DNA of 64,000 bases. Origin: Oryzias latipes. Its lineage: Eukaryota > Chordata > Actinopteri > Beloniformes > Adrianichthyidae. This document shows, piece by piece, positions 55,610 through 64,000 of the stretch (its first letter is position 1; every line of letters begins with the position of its first letter). The notes beneath the pieces were generated by a model. The model was given only the letters and a program-made list of their open reading frames with translations. It made no database searches and had not been told where the DNA came from. A program made the translations under genes and the position numbers. The DNA lies in contig NC_019866.2 of the NCBI RefSeq assembly GCF_002234675.1, positions 25,138,031 through 25,202,030 of the forward strand, given 5' to 3'.

Positions 55610-56425
55610 GGAGCTTTTTCAGACGGCGAGTTTTTATCAGCTTCTGATTCATCACAAGTTGAATAAAGAAATACTCATAAAAGCAGTTTTAATCTTAAAT
55701 TTCCTTCTTTATAAAAACATGCTGCAAGAACATGTTAAAAACTCCAAAATACCAGGATTATTATATAACTACTCAGACTTCACAATGCAGAATAAAATAC
55801 CAATAACCCCCAAAGACTTTGCAGTAGTGTTTGATGCTGTACCGTCTGGGCTTTGCATGTTATTCAGGGGTTTCTACAGCGCTCATCCTCTGACTCTAAA
55901 TCCTCCTGATGCGTTCAAATCCCACTCTGGTCGTTTCTGCTTCACTTCTGCTAAACAGTTGAACTAAAAAATCAGAGCTTTAATCCACGATAATTTGGTT
56001 TCTGTTCCATCAGCTTCCTTTTATTGGGCTAATTTCACTTCTAACATTGAATGGAAAAAAGTCTGATCTTTACCACAAAAATACTTCAAAGAAATCTCTT
56101 TGAAAGTCCTACACAGATTTTATGCAGCAAAACTTTATTTAACTAAATTTAAGGCTGACATAAACACCAGCTGTACTTTCTGCCAGAAACAACCTGAAAC
56201 CTGCTCTCGTTTATTCTGGTCTTGTGAATTCACATACAAATTTTGGAAAAATGTTCACAAATTTATCACTGACTCTATTTTTGCTGATATACAACTTTAT
56301 TATAAAAACCTACTATTTGGTTTTCATAGTTTTGATGTCAAAGACCATGATGCTTTCTTTTGTATAAACATGTTATTATTTATGGCTAAATGTTACGTTC
56401 ACAAAAGCCAATTTTCCAATTAAAA
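55610..56425 (+). pseudogene. Tx1/L1-type LINE ORF2 C-terminal remnant
   Basis: One frame (from about 55700) carries MLQEHVKNSKIPGLLYNYSD and DAVPSGLCMLFRGF. A later frame (56100-56423) reads KVLHRFYAAKLYLTKFKADI then TSCTFCQKQPETCSRLFWSC and EFTYKFWKNVH. This is the distal part of L1/Tx1-type ORF2 with its CxxC..H/C..C zinc-binding segment. Stops and frame changes make it inactive. Confidence 0.75.
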
Positions 56426-56966
56426 CCCTGATTTCTCTGTGTTCAAACTGGAACTGCAGCAATATGTAAACTCAATTTCAGCTTCAAAAAATTCAAAAGC
56501 TCAAAAAACAATTAATTTTTGTAAATCTTTTGGGCTACTGACATTTCACATTTTCTCTTTTTTTTCTAGGTTTATTTCTTTTTTCTTTATTCATTTGAAT
56601 TTTTATTCCCTTTTGTGATTGTTACTAATAATTAAAATCTTCCTAAGGATGTAGCACGTTTATTCTGTATTCAGAATTGTAATGTACATTATATGTGCAT
56701 AAATGTTGCATTTTCTTGTTCTGTATGTTGCAATTGTTTAAAAAATAACTCCAAAATAATCCCATAATTGTGATTGGAGTGAGTCTTTAAAAAAATCTAG
56801 TTTTCATTTTACACATTAAATAAAGGTCTTTGATTCTGATCAAAGGATAAATCTGGTGTAAAACCTGTTCATCCTAAACCTGAGGAGGCGGATGTTGTCA
56901 ACATCCACTGTCAATAAAGGTATTTAAAAAAAAGAACAGAACACATCACAGGTCAGGTGGGAACTG

Positions 56967-56974
56967 CTTCCGGT
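56967..56974 (-). promoter_or_regulatory. clpp: ETS-type site upstream of clpp
   Basis: ACCGGAAG on the minus strand, 56-63 bases before the clpp ATG and with no TATA box. GABPA/ETS sites at this distance are usual in promoters of mitochondrial genes; the assignment here is inference. Confidence 0.45.
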
Positions 56975-57029
56975 TTAAGAGGGGTCACGCAAAAAGGCAG
57001 AACATCGAAAAGTGTTAAAAGGAGAAAAA

Positions 57030-60872
<3,843 letters not shown>

Positions 60873-61157
60873 GGCTTTGGGAGGAGTTTCTAGTTGCTCT
60901 GAAGCCAGCCCCCCCTCTGGGAAGGTCGTCCACCCCTGAACTGGCGACCTGGTGCTCTGGTCAGAAAGGACACGTGACCTCCTGAAGCCCCTCAAAAATC
61001 TTTCTGAAACTTCTGTGTCGACCCCCCCCCCCCCCCCCCCGGCCCAGAAACCTTCAGATGAGTCGACCTCCAAGGCCGCTCAAAAGACCGCCGGCGTGGC
61101 GTCCACGTTAGTTACAGAACCTCCGTTTAGGAACGCCTCAGAAGAACACGGCAGTGA

Positions 61158-61163
61158 AATAAA
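61158..61163 (+). terminator. clpp: clpp poly(A) signal
   Basis: AATAAA 286 bp after the stop codon, followed by TGTGGAGTCT and TTTTCTGTTTT, a plausible GU/U-rich element. Confidence 0.7.
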
Positions 61164-61456
61164 ACAGTGTGGAGTCTCTCGGTCGTATTTTCTGTTTTAA
61201 CGTGTGGAGACATTTCCTGGAGGACATTTATAAAGAATTAAGGACTAAACTGCATTTCTGAGTTTTTCTTGATTCAAATGGCTGTCAATCAGGAGCAGAC
61301 CAGTGTGTAGTTAAGTAATCTCTACAGGGGGCGGGGCTAAAGTCTCACAGCCCCGCCCCTTTCTGATCCTCCACCTGCAGACCAACAGATCCATGACGTC
61401 TGTTTTCCTGGTCTGAGCTGGAATCTGGATCAGAACTGGACGGATGGACGGATCTA

Positions 61457-62185
61457 GGGCTGAAACGATTCCTCGAGTTACTCGATTACAAAAATTCCTC
61501 GAGGCAAAAACTCTGCCTCGAAGCCTCGTTAAATTCCCATGACGCGCACTATACGCGCGCCGCAGGGATTTGATTGTGTCACACGGACCGTTTGAATTTA
61601 GTTGGGGCGATGGCGGAGAATAGATCTATAAATAAACGGCAGAAATTGTCTAAAGTGTGGGATCATTACACACTTAATAAAGAAGAGAACAAGGTGCAGT
61701 GTCTCTACTGCAAAATAGAGCTGGCATACCCGCGTGTGCCGCCGCCAGCGAGCGACCAGCGTGGGCCGCGGAGGGGGCGCCGAGAGGCAGGGGCTGGGAC
61801 CGCGAGGCTTCTTTAAGCATTGCAAAAATAACAAAAGGATTATTTTTACTCGAAATATAAACAATGATAATGATCAAATATGTTTTTCTGATTCTTTTAT
61901 TTTTAATGGCCTTCCATTTTGGTGTTGTGGCACCCTTTCAAAGTCTTCTGCCCCCCCCCCCCCCCCCAATACAAAATGTTCTAGCTCCGCCACTTCTTAA
62001 GACCAACTTAAAAACACCAAAAGTAACATTTGCATCAGAGCGGATCTTTAAAATCAAATGCTTGTTCATTTTACAACCACATCATTTTTGTTATGCAAGA
62101 TTTGTTTTGGTTGTTCAAAAACACAAATCGTTTTATCCGATTACTCTATTAATCGATCGATTAAGTCAGTGTTTTTAACGCTAAT
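61457..62185 (+). mobile_element. hAT-type element, non-autonomous, carrying a BED-finger fragment
   Basis: Left end AGGGCTGAAACGATTCCTCG then AGTTACTCGATTAC; right end CCGATTACTCTATTAATCGA then TCGATTAAG, the usual terminal words of fish hAT elements. The interior encodes only the first part of a BED protein and then A/T-rich DNA with a C-run near 61950-61967. Exact ends and target duplication are not resolved. Confidence 0.7.
61610..61816 (+). pseudogene. BED-type zinc-finger N-terminus of a hAT transposase, truncated
   Basis: From MAENRSINKRQKLSKVWDHY through NKEENKVQCLYCKIELAYPR. The WxxF/Y..xxC..C half of a BED finger is present. The following HxxxH half and the hAT dimerisation domain are absent; the frame runs into GC-rich DNA and stops at 61816. 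Confidence 0.65.
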
Positions 62186-62378
62186 GTTAGGGTGGGGATG
62201 TGAGGGGCTGTAAGCTAGCTGGAGAGACTGTAAACAAAGGGACGATGGGAAATTACTCTGTGCACAGAACTCTGGAACATTTTTGATGAACTCCTGCTGC
62301 TCTGCAGAAATTATGTCCTAGAAAACGACAAGTTGTGATTTTGGCTGAAAACTGCACAATTCTCATTGAAAGACTGAA

Positions 62379-62402
62379 AATGATGATGATGATGATGATG
62401 AG
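62379..62402. repeat. (ATG)n microsatellite
   Basis: Seven or eight ATG/GAT triplets next to the family C end. Confidence 0.9.
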
Positions 62403-62647
62403 GATGATGGGACTCTTCAGCAGCACCAAGACACCAACAGCTCTGCACAGCCCACTCTCTCTTCTAAAGGTGGATCACTGCAGGTTGTTTCTCACTTTGG
62501 ATGCTTGTCTGCTATCATTTTAAATAAAGTAACTCAGAAGTAATGAGAGGATTACTTATTTCAGAAGGTTCCAAAAGTACGGCGGTCAAGTTTGGCCGGC
62601 GCTGAAGGCGGACGTTCAAACACAGACGTCAGAGACAATCTTCACTT

Positions 62648-62653
62648 TTTATT
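62648..62653 (-). terminator. Poly(A) signal of the ALDH3 gene
   Basis: AATAAA on the minus strand, 138 bp beyond the stop codon at 62791. Confidence 0.65.
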
Positions 62654-62790
62654 TTTGCTTGTTTTGGGTTTTACATCTCTGTGCCAAACTGTCCCGTCCG
62701 CCTTAAATCTGGCTTCAGGACAGAAGTTAAGGTTCTGTTTGACCCCCCCCGTGCCGATTCCCTCCGGTGGCGGTGGGCGGCGGCCTGCGG

Positions 62791-62975
62791 TCACATGATC
62801 GAGCAGCTGTGAGGAGACGTGGTCCAGCGCAGCCACTTGAGCTTCTCGCTGCTGTAGGGGGGGTAGCGCAGCCCGTTGAGCCTCTCCAGAGCCCAGCCGC
62901 GCAGCATGCAGGCGCGCCGGTGGCTGAACTCCTCGAAGCCCCAGCGCCCGTGGTAACTGCCCCACCCGCTCATAC
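62791..62975 (-). CDS. ALDH3 gene, last coding exon with CaaX end
   Basis: Encodes [20 protein letters not shown] through SPHSCSIM and TGA. The acceptor is TTTTGCCCAG. Confidence 0.94.
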
Positions 62976-63424
62976 CTGGGCAAAAGAGCGGCAGGAGTCA
63001 GGCTGACGGACAGCTCTGGGTTGTCACGTGACGACTCAAGAGGAGAACATTTTGGAAGCGTCTGAACCCGTCCGTCACACCCACCTACACCCCCAAAGGG
63101 CAGGCTGGGCAGCGTCATGTGGATGATGGCGTCATTGGAGCAGAACCCCCCGCTGCTCGTGTTCTCCATCACCGTCTTCACCACCTTCAGAGACACAAAG
63201 CGTGATTGGAGGAGCCGTGTCTGCCAGCGACCGGCGGCGTGCGGGGGGGTGTCTCACCGAGGACTCGTCCGAGAAGACGTAGAGCGCCAGAGGCTTCTCC
63301 TTCCGGTTGATGAAGTCGATGCCCTCTTCCAGCGTCTCCACGGTGAGGATGGGCAGAATGGGGCCGAAGATCTCCTGCCCCATCAAAGCGTCGTCCTCCT
63401 GCAGGTCCACCACCACCGTGGGAG
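62791..63424 (-). CDS. Aldehyde dehydrogenase family 3 (ALDH3B1-like), last three coding exons; 5' part outside window
   Basis: ALDH3 enzymes oxidise medium- and long-chain aldehydes, including lipid-peroxidation products, with NAD(P)+. Exons 63258-63424, 63085-63184 and 62791-62975 join in phase and encode about 150 C-terminal residues. Landmarks are PTVVVDL, the family-wide [63 protein letters not shown] and [11 protein letters not shown]. The end CSIM is a CaaX box, with final Met predicting farnesylation. Mammalian ALDH3B proteins are lipidated at this place, ALDH3A1 is not, and ALDH3A2 has a hydrophobic tail. This, and the LNxLRYPP block, suggests the 3B group. The nucleophilic Cys and general-base Glu are encoded right of the window. 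Convergent with clpp, whose stop is 1.9 kb away. Confidence 0.93.
63085..63184 (-). CDS. ALDH3 gene, second-last coding exon
   Basis: Encodes [20 protein letters not shown] through LPFGGV plus one base of Gly. The acceptor CTCTGAAG is less usual (AAG); the donor is G|GTGGGT. Confidence 0.92.
63258..63424 (-). CDS. ALDH3 gene, third-last coding exon
   Basis: Completes an Ala codon and encodes [20 protein letters not shown] through YVFSDESS (55 codons). The acceptor is TGTCCCGCAG and the donor TCG|GTGAGA. Confidence 0.94.
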
Positions 63425-63429
63425 CTGCG

Positions 63430-63943
63430 GGACAGGAGGAAGTCACTGCACCCGCCGTCTGCAGCTCAGCGATGGAGGCCGAGCCACTTCCTGTGTGTGG
63501 GGGGCGGACGCCGACTGACGTCCTGTGATAACCCCGCGGCTCATCTGTGAGGGGAGGGGCTGAGACCTCCACCCTGAAGCCACAGCGTCAGTCTACATCA
63601 TAGAACAGCATCCTCAGCTGCTCTCCGAGGTTTTATTCTGAAAGTTTCCACTCGGATTCTGCTGAGTGCAACAGGAACAAACACCTTTCTATCTGATCGG
63701 GATGATGCCGTTTCATCAGTAAATGTTTCATGTGCTGCAGAAACGGATGCTTCACTGACCACTGGGAGCTTTTAATTTCATCTTTAAATGGTTTTTCCTG
63801 GACATTTCAGGAAAATGTCCCAAAACTGGAAAAAAGAATCTGTTCAGATCTGAGGCGGGACCACAGCAAAACCCACTGAGGGCAGGGCTTAGGAGAGCCA
63901 ACCTGGTTGCTATGGTGACCATCAGGGAGTTTGGTGGGAACCA
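63430..63943. other. ALDH3 intron, no exon confirmed
   Basis: A TDEPRG-like fragment at about 63533-63550 was examined and not accepted. The rest is non-coding. Confidence 0.45.
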
Positions 63944-64000
63944 CTGACTGTATTACAGAACTGGACTGAGCGAGTGTGACATCATCCATAGAAGACAGTT
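63944..64000. mobile_element. Family B inverted-repeat element, left end, running off the window
   Basis: CCACTGACTGTATTACAGAA then CTGGACTGAGCGAGTGTGAC match the family B terminus. Confidence 0.7.

Larger units (their letters stand above)
61230..62345. repeat. Interspersed repeat family C, copy split by a hAT insertion
   Basis: The left part 61230-61456 (GGTCTGAGCTGGAATCTGGA) and right part 62186-62345 (GTGAGGGGCTGTAAGCTAGC) are contiguous in the copy at 21170-21605 (join near 21412-21440). Confidence 0.75.

Noticed and set aside
55610..56425. A novel zinc-finger gene
   Set aside because: The CxxC..WSC segment fits the ORF2 C-terminus of L1/Tx1 LINEs, with frame breaks.
63530..63555. TDEPRG fragment as a preceding ALDH3 exon
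   Set aside because: It resembles the TDExxRYIAPTV region, but the YI pair is missing and the donor (GTTATC) is poor.

Overview
The window is vertebrate genomic DNA, almost certainly from a teleost fish (percomorph-like). It has split genes with canonical GT-AG introns, proteins close to fish orthologues, CpG-rich promoters, dense minisatellites, and typical fish transposons: a Tc1 element with long inverted repeats, L2- and Tx1/L1-type LINE pieces, tRNA-like SINEs and hAT-type MITEs. No bacterial, phage or viral gene was seen.

Layout. Positions 11-12650, minus strand: the first eight coding exons of abat (mitochondrial 4-aminobutyrate aminotransferase). The rest of the gene lies to the left of the window, and a likely non-coding first exon and CpG island sit near 22.5 kb. 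Positions 26888-43148, minus strand: a complete 16-coding-exon carm1 (arginine methyltransferase PRMT4), which joins into an uninterrupted 581-residue protein. Positions 45435-50717, minus strand: a complete two-exon heterotrimeric G-protein gamma subunit of 72 residues. Positions 57030-60872, plus strand: a complete seven-exon clpp (mitochondrial ClpP protease subunit, 265 residues) with the full Ser-His-Asp triad. Positions 62791-63424, minus strand: the last three coding exons of an ALDH3-family aldehyde dehydrogenase ending in a CaaX box. clpp and the ALDH3 gene converge; the G-gamma gene and clpp diverge.

The genes are housekeeping or signalling genes that lie side by side and do not form one pathway. 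Two of them (abat, clpp) encode mitochondrial matrix proteins. Most of the remaining DNA is repeats. At least eight tandem arrays lie between 3 and 38 kb, and almost none lie beyond that. The largest, about 2.7 kb of a 37-bp unit, fills nearly the whole of carm1 intron 9, and each unit carries a perfect match to the RNA polymerase III B-box on the minus strand. Long open reading frames over these arrays come from repeat units without stop codons and are not genes.

I did not find a convincing undescribed gene system. The most noteworthy signals are the B-box array and its internal 663-bp duplication, an E-box/M-box-like array in abat, a hAT insertion carrying a BED-finger fragment inside another repeat, a high-copy inverted-repeat element family, and a perfect 15-bp hairpin just inside carm1 intron 1. 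All splice assignments come from reading the sequence against remembered family sequences; no alignment was run.
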